From Mucilaginibacter sp. (GTDB lineage: Bacteria > Bacteroidota > Bacteroidia > Sphingobacteriales > Sphingobacteriaceae): a stretch of 64,000 bases of DNA. The notes below the pieces were generated by a model that saw only the letters and a list, made by a program, of their open reading frames with translations, was not told the origin of the DNA and searched no databases. Positions within the stretch are counted from its first letter, which is position 1. The number at the start of each line of letters is the position of its first letter. This document shows, piece after piece, positions 19,094-28,459 of this stretch. The DNA lies in the NCBI GenBank assembly GCA_031292485.1, contig JARLHA010000037.1, forward strand, positions 186,001 to 250,000, written 5' to 3'. Both the position numbers and the translations under genes were made by a program.

Positions 19094-20071
19094 ATGAACA
19101 CCGTAACTGAAAAATCAGAAATTTTATTTCTTTATGAAACTAAATATAATATCCCCAATGGGGATCCATTTACAGGGGAACCTCGCTATGACGAAGAAAC
19201 CAAAAAGGCATTGGTAAGCGACGTACGTTTAAAACGATATATTCGGGATAACATGTATGCAAATGGACACCCAGTATATGTAATCAATCCTGATCTTGAT
19301 AATAAAATGACGTCGGGACAAAGATTTAAAGCTTTGTATGACGTTTGGCCTGATAAGAATTTAAGCCCGCGGGATTTTGCTCTTACTCTTACTGATGTAC
19401 GTATGTTCGGAGGGGTAATGGCGATTCAGCAGGATAAAAAAACTAAAGGTAAAGGGAAGAAAAATGATGAAACAGGTGATACAAGTGATGAAACAAATGT
19501 AACCGATGGGAATGTTGGAGCTTTTAATGTAACAGGTCCAATTCAGTTCGCAATACTAAACCCCTCCCTCAATTCAGTAAATATGATGATGAATCAAAGA
19601 ACATCTGTTTTGGTTAGTAAAGAAGGAAATGAACAAGGTTCTATTGCCACACGTTATCTTATTCCTTATACAATTATGCAGGCGCACGCTTGGATAAACC
19701 CCTTCAATGCAAAGATTACTAAACTTACTCAGGATGATGTAACCCTTATGTTCCGGTCTTTATGGAATGAAATTAATTCAAAAAACACTACTAGCAAAAC
19801 TGACCAAAGCTCTTTATTGATTTTACAAATTGTATACAAGGATCCCAATGACAAATTATATGGCGCTGATCGATTTGTTAAAATACGAAGTGCTACTAAA
19901 CAAGAAGAGCAATTAAGGAGTTTGGAGGATTTTGAATTTGATTGGAGCGCCTTGAAAACAGCCTTAGATTCACCGAAGGTTCAAGCTTTAAGATACTATA
20001 CAGAGATCGAAAGCATTGAATCGGAATTAAAAGGTTTTGGTTCTACTAAAATAGAAAAACTAAAATTATAA
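19094..20071 (+). CDS. cas7: Type I-B Cascade backbone Cas7 (Csh2 family)
   Basis: The 325-residue protein is the crRNA-binding backbone subunit. It opens with the family signature NIPNGDPFTGEPRYD (about residues 18-32), followed by SDVRLKRYIRD and a central NVTGPIQFA segment after a low-complexity insert of Lys, Asp and Thr near residues 116-140. That insert is probably a surface loop. Several copies of Cas7 would coat the spacer part of the guide RNA. It lies 27 bases after cas8b and 3 bases before cas5. Confidence 0.94.
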   Translation: MNTVTEKSEILFLYETKYNIPNGDPFTGEPRYDEETKKALVSDVRLKRYIRDNMYANGHPVYVINPDLDNKMTSGQRFKALYDVWPDKNLSPRDFALTLTDVRMFGGVMAIQQDKKTKGKGKKNDETGDTSDETNVTDGNVGAFNVTGPIQFAILNPSLNSVNMMMNQRTSVLVSKEGNEQGSIATRYLIPYTIMQAHAWINPFNAKITKLTQDDVTLMFRSLWNEINSKNTTSKTDQSSLLILQIVYKDPNDKLYGADRFVKIRSATKQEEQLRSLEDFEFDWSALKTALDSPKVQALRYYTEIESIESELKGFGSTKIEKLKL

Positions 20072-20074
20072 TCT

Positions 20075-20758
20075 ATGAAAGCCTTGCAATTTACAGTTAG
20101 AGGCAATTGGGGACATTTCCGAAAGCCGGAAACTAATAATAATCCGCTTTCGCACGATTTTATTACCAAAACTGCATTAATTGGATTAATTGGGGCAGTT
20201 ATAGGGAAAGAGCGCAAGGAGATGAAGCCGCTTTTTCCCCAGCTTTCAAATGATTTAAAATACAATGTGAAAATTAATAACGCCGTTCAAAAGCAATCTT
20301 GGGGATTTACTTTTCGGGGTGTATCCGATGCATATAAGCAAGCGCCGAAACAAATGGAGATTATCCGTAATCCGGATTATCTTATTACACTTGGTTTATT
20401 CAATAATAATTCTGAGGTAATTTTTGAAGATTTTAAACTCTTTCTTCAAAATTCTCTATCAAAATATACACCAATTTTAGGGTTGCATAATTGCCCGGCC
20501 GAATTAGAATTTATTGAGGAGGGTGATCTTTTACAACATAATGGCGAATTTGAAACCAGTGGTTTTATTTCTGTTAAGCACAGGGCAAAGAACTTCTCAA
20601 GATTAGGTTTTGAGAAAATACCTACTTATCAGAATGACGATTTCTGGAATCTACCTGAAAAATATGTCCAGGTTGTTTATCCATCTGAAAATAAAACAAT
20701 ATTGGCGGAGGGAGACCATTTTACTTTCAATAATCAATCACAGTGGTTTTTGATATGA
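20075..20758 (+). CDS. cas5: Type I-B Cascade subunit Cas5
   Basis: The 227-residue protein has the Cas5b N-terminal pattern: a first beta strand MKALQFTVRGNWGHFRKP, then SHDFITKTALIGLIGAVIG, typical of RAMP subunits that hold the 5' handle of the crRNA. It has no catalytic His cluster, consistent with Cas6 doing the processing. It is almost fused to cas7 (3 bases apart), and its TGA overlaps the ATG of cas3 (ATGA). Confidence 0.92.
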   Translation: MKALQFTVRGNWGHFRKPETNNNPLSHDFITKTALIGLIGAVIGKERKEMKPLFPQLSNDLKYNVKINNAVQKQSWGFTFRGVSDAYKQAPKQMEIIRNPDYLITLGLFNNNSEVIFEDFKLFLQNSLSKYTPILGLHNCPAELEFIEEGDLLQHNGEFETSGFISVKHRAKNFSRLGFEKIPTYQNDDFWNLPEKYVQVVYPSENKTILAEGDHFTFNNQSQWFLI

Positions 20759-23154
20759 ATTATCGATCACACCCACATAAGCTTTTAGAAGTGCATATAA
20801 AAGGTGTTTTAACAAAGGCTAAAAAACGCAGTAATTTAAAAATTGTCGATATAGCAGTCTTGTTTCATGATTTGGGTAAAATAAATATCAATTTCCAAAA
20901 AAAACTTGACTTAGAAAACGGAGAGAAAATTTCTGGATATAGTGAACACGCTTATCTCTCAATGTATTGTTTTTTATGCTTTTTGGACTGCAACAGAACA
21001 TTTATAGCGACTGAATTAGGCAGTGATATTATAAAAGTTAAACAGATTATTGCGATTGTTGCAAAACATCATGGCAATTTACCTGATTTTGAAAATATTT
21101 TAGGACATGAGGCTCTAAAAAGATTAGAAACTTTCTTAAAATCCGATCCCAGCTTACCCATATCTGATTTCTATGAGAAATACCTATTACAAAAACATCA
21201 AAAATTTGAAATAAAATGGAATGAAAATTTATTAAAAAGATTGCCCAAATTTTTCGATGAGGATTTTATTAACTGGCAAAAAGATTCTCTGAATTATTTC
21301 TTAGATACACAGATCGCCTTTGCTTCACTGATTGAAGCAGACAAAAGAGATGCAGGAGATAATGAAAACTATTTCTTTGATGAAGCAATAAAAGATAGCA
21401 ATTCTAAATTACAATCTTCTTTGCGAACAATTTTTAAAAATCTTCCTCAAAAAACCGCTTTAAATCAACTAAGAACACAAATACGAAATAAAGCAATAGA
21501 AGGCCTAAAGGAGGGTTTAAAAACTGGCAACCGCGTTTTCTGTTTAACAGCACCTACCGGCGCCGGCAAGACTTTTATACTACTTGCATTAGCGTGCGAA
21601 ATTCAAAAGACAAGGGCTAATTTTGGAATTCTCTATGTTTTACCTTTTTTATCAATTACCGAACAAGTTGAAGAAATAAGTAAACATGAAATTTTTAAAA
21701 ATTCAGAACAAGTGCTTTCTGTTAATTCGAAAACCATTAACGAACGTATGCAGTGTATTCAAGCAGATTTAGAAAGTGATCAAAATGAAGAAAACCTGAT
21801 TCGATTGCTTGAACAAGATTTTATTGAAAAAACATTCGATCATCCTTTCGTTATTACCACCTTTGTACAGTTTTTTGAAACATTAGTTAATAATAAAAAT
21901 TCTGCACTTCTTAAGCTTCCAAACTTTAGTAAACGAATATTTTTAATAGACGAAATACAAGCTCTACCTCCGAGGCTTTATTTATTTTTTGCAGGGTGGC
22001 TTGATGCATTTTGTCGTAAATATGATGCTTATGCAATTTTGTCAACCGCTACGATGCCGCATTTCTCAATCAAAAAAAAAAGTTATTTAAATGAATGCAA
22101 GAGGGCAGATTTGCTTTTTAAACAGTATCATGAACCATTTCAATTGATAGATGCAAAAGGATTCTTCGATGAAGACGTATTTAATCGATATCGTATTCAA
22201 TTAATAAATGAAGATAATTTTTCTATAGAAAAACTTGCCAATCATATTCAATCACAAACTAAATCCAGCTTAGTTATTTTAAATACCATAAATGACACTA
22301 AAAAACTTTATAGTCTTTTAAAATGTAACCCAAACGTTTACTTACTGAACACCCACATTATACCAAAAGATCGTCATGAAAAAATCAAAATAATAAACGA
22401 CCATCTTAAGGCGAATCAAAAAGTAACACTTATTTCCACTCAATTAATAGAAGCAGGAGTAGATATTGATTTTCCTATCGTTTACCGTGATTTATGCCCT
22501 TTGCCGAATTTGATCCAGAGTGCCGGTCGTTGTAACCGGAATAAATTATTGAAAATAGGTACTGTTTATTTTTTTCATTTAACTAATGAAAATGGAAAAA
22601 GCAGTGCAAAGATGATTTATCGAAATGAGGCGAAGCAATTTTTAGACTTTTGTAAAGAAAAAATTAAACATGGCATTGAGGAGAAAGAATTATTTGAGGT
22701 GCAGGAAGTTTTTTTTAAAAAAATTGCCGATGATCTTTCAATAGGAGAGGTGAACGCAGAATTCAACATGATAGAATGTGTAAATAAGGGGCAGTTTGAA
22801 AAATTAGGGCGATTTAAACTGATTGAAAGAAAAGCATTTGGCGAAGAATATCTTTATTATATCCGTGGGAACGAAAATGATAGAGAATATGAAAAAGCTG
22901 TTGATATTATGAGACTTATGATCACAGAGAAGGAAAAAGATTATAAATCTTCGAGGAGTCTTAAAATTGAATTGAATAGTCAATTAAAATCATTGGCAGA
23001 TCGAATGATAACTCTACGTGCTTTTGACGGCACTAATATTCCATTGTCGGCAAATAATCCAGAGTATTTTGATATAAAAGTATTAGCAGATTTATCTCTC
23101 TATACATTTGAAGAAGGTCTAAATCATAATTCAACTGAAAACAGCATTTTATGA
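20755..23154 (+). CDS. cas3: CRISPR helicase-nuclease Cas3 (HD + SF2 helicase)
   Basis: The 799-residue protein joins an N-terminal HD nuclease domain (FHDLGKI at residues 37-43 and AKHHG at 103-107) to a superfamily 2 helicase. The helicase motifs are TAPTGAGKT (265-273), DEIQ (399-402), STATMP (430-435), QLIEAGVDID and QSAGRCNRN. It unwinds and degrades target DNA after recruitment by Cascade. ATG 20755 was chosen over GTG 20743 because it gives the usual 4-base overlap with cas5. The stop overlaps cas4 in the same manner. All key residues appear intact. Confidence 0.95.
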   Translation: MNYRSHPHKLLEVHIKGVLTKAKKRSNLKIVDIAVLFHDLGKININFQKKLDLENGEKISGYSEHAYLSMYCFLCFLDCNRTFIATELGSDIIKVKQIIAIVAKHHGNLPDFENILGHEALKRLETFLKSDPSLPISDFYEKYLLQKHQKFEIKWNENLLKRLPKFFDEDFINWQKDSLNYFLDTQIAFASLIEADKRDAGDNENYFFDEAIKDSNSKLQSSLRTIFKNLPQKTALNQLRTQIRNKAIEGLKEGLKTGNRVFCLTAPTGAGKTFILLALACEIQKTRANFGILYVLPFLSITEQVEEISKHEIFKNSEQVLSVNSKTINERMQCIQADLESDQNEENLIRLLEQDFIEKTFDHPFVITTFVQFFETLVNNKNSALLKLPNFSKRIFLIDEIQALPPRLYLFFAGWLDAFCRKYDAYAILSTATMPHFSIKKKSYLNECKRADLLFKQYHEPFQLIDAKGFFDEDVFNRYRIQLINEDNFSIEKLANHIQSQTKSSLVILNTINDTKKLYSLLKCNPNVYLLNTHIIPKDRHEKIKIINDHLKANQKVTLISTQLIEAGVDIDFPIVYRDLCPLPNLIQSAGRCNRNKLLKIGTVYFFHLTNENGKSSAKMIYRNEAKQFLDFCKEKIKHGIEEKELFEVQEVFFKKIADDLSIGEVNAEFNMIECVNKGQFEKLGRFKLIERKAFGEEYLYYIRGNENDREYEKAVDIMRLMITEKEKDYKSSRSLKIELNSQLKSLADRMITLRAFDGTNIPLSANNPEYFDIKVLADLSLYTFEEGLNHNSTENSIL

Positions 23155-23663
23155 ATGTTACCGCAACGCTCGTTAGTGAATATCATATTTGCAAAAGACG
23201 AATGTGGCTGCACGCCAACGGTATCCGCATGGAACATACCAGCGAAACAGTAGCCGAAGGAAAATTGATCGGCGAAACAACGTACACCAACCGGGCCGAA
23301 AAATATACCGAAATTGAAGTGGATGGCATTAAGATAGATTTTTATGACGCCCGGAACAAAGTAATCCACGAGGTTAAAAAAAGCGACAAGGTTGAACATG
23401 CGCATATAGCCCAGGTAAAATATTACATCTATAAATTACATCAGCAGGGCATTGAGGGCGTAACCGGCATTATCGAATATCCCAAAATGCGCCGACGGGA
23501 AACGGTAACACTTGATCCTGCTGAATATGACACCATTTTGCAGTGGGAGCAAAACATACAGCAAATTATTACAGATGAGCGCTGCCCGCAGCTGTTAAAT
23601 AAACCCATTTGCAAGCAATGCAGCTACTATGATTTTTGTTATATACAGGAGGATATTGAATAA
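23151..23663 (+). CDS. cas4: CRISPR adaptation nuclease Cas4
   Basis: The 170-residue protein is a RecB-like nuclease. Iron-sulphur ligands are visible as C14, C154, C157 and C163. The nuclease core shows D63, E74 and K76 (KIDFYDARNKVIHEVKKS). Cas4 trims new spacers and selects those with a PAM. The gene starts inside the cas3 stop (ATGA) and is 11 bases before cas1. GC content rises sharply at its start compared with cas3. Confidence 0.95.
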   Translation: MNVTATLVSEYHICKRRMWLHANGIRMEHTSETVAEGKLIGETTYTNRAEKYTEIEVDGIKIDFYDARNKVIHEVKKSDKVEHAHIAQVKYYIYKLHQQGIEGVTGIIEYPKMRRRETVTLDPAEYDTILQWEQNIQQIITDERCPQLLNKPICKQCSYYDFCYIQEDIE

Positions 23664-23674
23664 ACCGTCATCGT

Positions 23675-24679
23675 ATGAAAAAGACCTATTACCTCTTTAA
23701 CCCTGGCCGTATCAGCCGCAAGGATAATACACTTAAATTTGTCCCAACGGATGACGAAGGGAATGAGGGTATCCCCAAGTATATCCCGGTTGAAGGCGTT
23801 TCTGACCTGTTTTGTTTCGGTAGCCTGGATGCCAACAGTGCACTCTATAATTTTTTAGGCAAGGCCGGCATTGCAGTTCATTTTTTTGATTACTATGAAA
23901 ATTATACCGGCAGTTTTTGTCCGAAAGAATATCTGCTAGCCGGTAAAATGCAGATATCACAAACGCGCCATTATATCGACAATAAAAAAAGAATGGTTCT
24001 TGCCAGGAAGTTTATCAGCGGCGCTGCCTTTAATATGATTAAAACATTGCGGTATTACCTCAACCGCGAAAAAGATGTAAGCCTACAGATCAGCAACATT
24101 GAAATACTGGCCCTGCAAATAGAAACCGCTACTGCGGTTGATGAACTCATGGGCATCGAAGGAAACATCCGTCAATGTTATTACCAAGCATTTGATACCA
24201 TTGTTAACGATTTCCAAATGGAAGGCCGCAGTAAACAGCCGCCGGGCAACGAGCTAAATGCGATGATCTCATTCGGTAATATGATGTGTTATTCACTTTG
24301 TCTTAACCAGCTCTATCATACCCAGCTTAACCCGACGATAAGTTTTTTACATGAGCCCGGTTTCCGCAGATTTTCGCTTGCCCTTGACCTGGCCGAAATA
24401 TTTAAACCCATATTGGTTGATCGTACTATCTTTAGATTGCTCAACAAAAAGGAAATACAGGAAAACGATTTTGACCTTAATATGAATAGTTGCATGCTTA
24501 AGGAATCGGGTAAAAAAGTGTATGTACGCGCCTGGGAAGAACGTATTAACGAAACATTCAAACACCCGGTGCTTAACCGAAGCGTTAGTTACAAGCATTT
24601 GATCAAGTTGGAATGTTATAAGTTAAGCAAGCATTTGCTTGGCCTTGATGAATACAAACCGTATAAAGCACGATGGTAA
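23675..24679 (+). CDS. cas1: CRISPR integrase Cas1
   Basis: The 334-residue protein is a type I-B Cas1. Metal ligands of the integrase active site are E162 (GIEGNIRQ), H226 (FLHEPGFRRFS) and D238/E241 (LALDLAEIF). The conserved NAMISFGN segment is at 195-202. It joins new spacers to the leader end of the array together with Cas2. All active-site residues are intact, so spacer acquisition is plausible. Confidence 0.97.
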   Translation: MKKTYYLFNPGRISRKDNTLKFVPTDDEGNEGIPKYIPVEGVSDLFCFGSLDANSALYNFLGKAGIAVHFFDYYENYTGSFCPKEYLLAGKMQISQTRHYIDNKKRMVLARKFISGAAFNMIKTLRYYLNREKDVSLQISNIEILALQIETATAVDELMGIEGNIRQCYYQAFDTIVNDFQMEGRSKQPPGNELNAMISFGNMMCYSLCLNQLYHTQLNPTISFLHEPGFRRFSLALDLAEIFKPILVDRTIFRLLNKKEIQENDFDLNMNSCMLKESGKKVYVRAWEERINETFKHPVLNRSVSYKHLIKLECYKLSKHLLGLDEYKPYKARW

Positions 24680-24705
24680 ACGCAAATTGACTAAAAGATA
24701 ATAAT

Positions 24706-24969
24706 ATGTATGTAATATTAGTATACGATATTGGAGAAAAGCGTGTTAACAAAATGCTGAAACTGTGCCGGCAATATTTAAACTGGATACAAAATTCGGT
24801 ATTTGAAGGTGAAATAACGGCCGTAAAACTTAAGGAGCTTTTAGCCAAATCAAAACTAATAATTGAGCCAGAAACGGACAGCATTATAATTTTTAAAAGC
24901 AGGGAAGAAAAATGGCTTGATAAACAGGTAGTTGGTGCGGAGCGAAATACGCTTGATACCATACTGTAA
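24706..24969 (+). CDS. cas2: CRISPR adaptation protein Cas2
   Basis: The 87-residue protein is a standard Cas2 with the ferredoxin-like start MYVILVYDIGEKRV, including D8. It forms the central dimer of the Cas1-Cas2 integrase. It is the last cas gene and lies 208 bases before the first repeat, so the array is read in the same direction. Confidence 0.95.
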   Translation: MYVILVYDIGEKRVNKMLKLCRQYLNWIQNSVFEGEITAVKLKELLAKSKLIIEPETDSIIIFKSREEKWLDKQVVGAERNTLDTIL

Positions 24970-25177
24970 GGTTGTCGGTGAGACGATCACATCTATTTCT
25001 TTGACATGTTAAAAACACTTTTAAAGCGCTAAAACGTTTTAAAAAGCATAAGAAGGCGGTTGTCTGTCCCCCGGTAAAAATCAATTACTTGGGGTAGACT
25101 AATTTTTTATAAAATATATCTACACAAAAGATCCTTTAGGCCTATATTTACGCATATTTATCACCGTTTTTTAACGG
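24970..25177 (+). promoter_or_regulatory. CRISPR leader
   Basis: This AT-rich 208-base stretch between cas2 and the first repeat has the position and makeup of a leader: it should hold the array promoter and the Cas1-Cas2 integration signal. It has runs of A and T and a GTCCCCCGG island near 25070. Its exact promoter was not resolved. Confidence 0.75.
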
Positions 25178-26980
25178 CTACCAATCGCACCATACTGGAA
25201 TTGAAATATAATGCGGTAGTTGCATTTCCAGCAGCTATTTTTACTACCAATCGCACCATACTGGAATTGAAATATCAAAAGGCACAGTCAAATCTACAAA
25301 TTTTTTCCGCTACCAATCGCACCATACTGGAATTGAAATAAAAGACGAAAAGGTGTTAAGAGCCGACGAAACGAGCTACCAATCGCACCATACTGGAATT
25401 GAAATCTATTATAGAAGAGGCTGGGTTTCCGGGCGATATCTACCAATCGCACCATACTGGAATTGAAATTTAAGTTGCCAGGGTGTATGTGTCAACTGAT
25501 AATGCTACCAATCGCACCATACTGGAATTGAAATTCGTAAAGCTCTACTTCGATACCGTCTTTAGTTTCTCTACCAATCGCACCATACTGGAATTGAAAT
25601 TAATAAGCAGGACGGTTTTTTATTGCCAAATATTCTACCAATCGCACCATACTGGAATTGAAATATTACGGCGTAAAGACGTATAACCGGCCCGCCGTTA
25701 CTACCAATCGCACCATACTGGAATTGAAATAGGGTACTTAACTGAATTACAGTATAATCCTGAAACACTACCAATCGCACCATACTGGAATTGAAATTAG
25801 AAATAATACTCAATACCGCTATTGCGGTGAGTCTACCAATCGCACCATACTGGAATTGAAATCTGTAAATGAGATGTTTATAAAATGGGTGATAGCCTAC
25901 CAATCGCACCATACTGGAATTGAAATAGAGCTAACCCGCGATGCTTTTCCGGCTTATTTCCTGCTACCAATCGCACCATACTGGAATTGAAATGCTTTCA
26001 GATTCGACGCCGTCACACCGGATAGCCTCTACCAATCGCACCATACTGGAATTGAAATTTTCCGGTTACAGCCTTATCCGTCGCTCAATCAACTACCAAT
26101 CGCACCATACTGGAATTGAAATTTGATGATGGCAGAAATATACCCAACGACACCGCGTCTACCAATCGCACCATACTGGAATTGAAATGTGCTATCGGGT
26201 GCAGATGATCAAAGTTATGCGTAACTACCAATCGCACCATACTGGAATTGAAATGTGAATGTTTTACTGGGCCGCGCTCCGGATAACGCACTACCAATCG
26301 CACCATACTGGAATTGAAATTAGCTTTTACCTGGTGAAACAATGCGCTCGGTATTTCTACCAATCGCACCATACTGGAATTGAAATGCATGTTAAGCCCG
26401 TTGCCTATAACCTTGATTCTATCTACCAATCGCACCATACTGGAATTGAAATCTTACCAAAATAATAAACCTTTTTTACCGCACTCCGCTACCAATCGCA
26501 CCATACTGGAATTGAAATTAATTAATGGGCAAAGGGTATTTTATAAGCGGAAGGACTACCAATCGCACCATACTGGAATTGAAATTTATTAACGCCCAGG
26601 CATCGGCAATTCAGACAGCCGGCTACCAATCGCACCATACTGGAATTGAAATTATCGCCTATCGCTTTTTAACAGATGACCACCTGGCTACCAATCGCAC
26701 CATACTGGAATTGAAATCATTCAGATCGTTGCTTAAGGCATCAGCCTGTTTCTACCAATCGCACCATACTGGAATTGAAATTCGCTTTTACAACCTGCTC
26801 AAAAAAGTTATTCATCGCCTACCAATCGCACCATACTGGAATTGAAATAATTATTAACACCTTCGGCATAAGGGATTAATTTAACTACCAATCGCACCAT
26901 ACTGGAATTGAAATTACATTGATCAATTGGAGCGGTAATCTACATGGGGGCTACCAATCGCACCATACTGGAATTGAAAT
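25178..26980 (+). CRISPR. Type I-B CRISPR array, 28 repeats and 27 spacers
   Basis: A 30-bp repeat (starting CTACCAATCG and ending GAATTGAAAT) recurs 28 times with starts from 25178 to 26951. All copies I read are identical, including the last. The 27 spacers are 34-37 bases long and appear all different. The repeat end ATTGAAAT matches the usual 8-nt 5' handle of type I-B guides and sets the plus-strand direction, in agreement with the leader next to cas2. No spacer was seen to match another part of the window by eye. Confidence 0.99.
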
Positions 26981-26993
26981 AAGTTTACCACTT

Positions 26994-27138
26994 CTTACAC
27001 GGCCAAAATTTAAGTCACTATTGATTGATCTTACAGTTAACTATCTGTTTGCCCTTTTAATGAGTAAGGAAGGTGCTGATATATTGTATAATAAACGAAA
27101 ATCAACACACAGACTTACATCTTACACGGCCAAAATTT
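26994..27138. repeat. 18-bp direct repeat pair downstream of the array
   Basis: CTTACACGGCCAAAATTT occurs at 26994-27011 and again at 27121-27138. The first copy begins 14 bases after the last CRISPR repeat. The second is joined to CTTACAT, which is the reverse of a word found at 27284 and 27437. Confidence 0.7.
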
Positions 27139-27666
27139 CGATAACACCAGGTTAAACTTATTATTTTCAACCTAAATCAATCTTCCGACACTTAGTTAAA
27201 TTACCTTTATAAATGGAGTTTTAAAAGTAAACTGTCGTTGCTTCTATACCTTGTTTTATCATTGAATTACCAGTCGTACCCTGTAAGATGTAAGGAAGGA
27301 TGCCACACCAAAATCTCAACTATCTAAAAAATAACAATTTCCAATAATTTCATAATTCTTGTAAGTTTCTTTATAAAAGTATTTTTTCAATAAAAATTGG
27401 AAAAAAGTAAAAGTGTCAATTAGACTAATTGCCGTTTAAGATGTAAGGGAAAGTTGAAATAAAGTGAAAGAACCATCATTTTTGAAATTTTGCTACAGTT
27501 GGTTAACAGGTGGTATAAAAGTTTAGTCGCATTTACAAAGACCTTCCAAAACCCACCTATGTAGTTTATTCTGTTCATCAATCCTTAAAATTAGGGATAG
27601 TGTCTCAATTTAAGTTTGCATACCTTTTCCACCTTTTTAATTAACTTCGGTGAAAAAATAAAACAT

Positions 27667-28062
27667 ATGGCAATATTCCACGGTATTCAGGTCTATGAAA
27701 TTTTAGAAAATGGCAATCTACTCAATGGGATTTATACAAATATGGGTCTTGTGGATACTAAAAATACTAGCTATGATATAGATAGTGAGATTGCTAGAAA
27801 GAAAAAAGGTAATAATAGTAATGGAGTTGAAGGAATTTATGATTGCCGCTATATTGAATCATATGACAACTCGATAACAAATTGTGATTTAGTAATTTCG
27901 AAGCATCTCTCAATTTACAATTCGAAGAATAATGGGATATACTTATTTACGTGGAATAAACTAGATGAACCCAATAAAATCCTTTGGACAGGAATAGGTT
28001 TAATGTCAGGCACTACACATATTTCAGTTTCTTATATTAAACCTCAAAATTTACAAACCTAG
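27667..28062 (+). CDS. Orphan protein next to the CRISPR array
   Basis: The 131-residue protein starts best at ATG 27667 (the earlier Met at 27616 gives an unlikely leader). It is soluble and beta-rich by pattern, with repeated Gly-Ile-Tyr steps (LNGIYTN, EGIYDCRYIE, NGIYLFTW) that hint at a small barrel. I recognise no family. It stands alone between two diverged repeat copies on the CRISPR side of the island. A CRISPR-accessory role is possible but unsupported. Confidence 0.55.
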   Translation: MAIFHGIQVYEILENGNLLNGIYTNMGLVDTKNTSYDIDSEIARKKKGNNSNGVEGIYDCRYIESYDNSITNCDLVISKHLSIYNSKNNGIYLFTWNKLDEPNKILWTGIGLMSGTTHISVSYIKPQNLQT

Positions 28063-28161
28063 ACACTACCTTAACAAAGGAATTGACAAACGTTAATCAG
28101 TATTTTTTAGAGTATAAGAAGTTAGGTCAAGGAGCAAATTCACATTCCTAAAATCAATCAA

Positions 28162-28222
28162 TTTTGCTACAGTTGATAAAAAGGGGCTTAATAACCCTTA
28201 ATTTCGAAAAGGTGTAGCAAAA
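28162..28222. other. Inverted repeat in the 28063-28459 gap
   Basis: TTTTGCTACA (28162-28171) pairs perfectly with TGTAGCAAAA (28213-28222) around a 41-base loop. It might act as a terminator or processing site for the orphan gene. The rest of the gap holds the second copy of the diverged repeat and no gene. Confidence 0.45.
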
Positions 28223-28459
28223 ATGAAAAGTTAATTTATCAGTTTTACCTTATAGGAAGGAAGGATGAAGAACAAAAAAATATCTATCATCATTTCCAAA
28301 AAATAACAAAAACTTGTAAAATCACTTATATAAGTAACAATTGACTAAAAAATTGGAGAAATGGAAACGCAATTCAGGAATTGAACAGTATAAATAAAAC
28401 AAGAAATTTCACATTTCGCGAATTAATGACTCAGTTTGAAAATCATTGCTCTAAAACCG

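Larger units (their letters stand above)
27284..28309. repeat. Diverged repeat set flanking the orphan gene at 27667
   Basis: TAAGATGTAAGG occurs at 27284-27295 and 27437-27448, and inverted (CTTACATCTTA) at 27114-27124. A longer, looser copy pair shares GGAAGGATG followed by ATCT...AAAAAATAACAA at 27294-27337 and 28254-28309. TTTTGCTACAGTTG occurs at 27488-27501 and 28162-28175. Together they suggest an old duplication around the orphan gene. Apart from this, 26981-27666 holds no gene that I can support. Confidence 0.5.

Noticed and set aside
25483..27155. Several short frames reading through the CRISPR array
   Set aside because: They translate the repeat over and over (QSHHTGIEI and similar) and change with each spacer; they are array artefacts.
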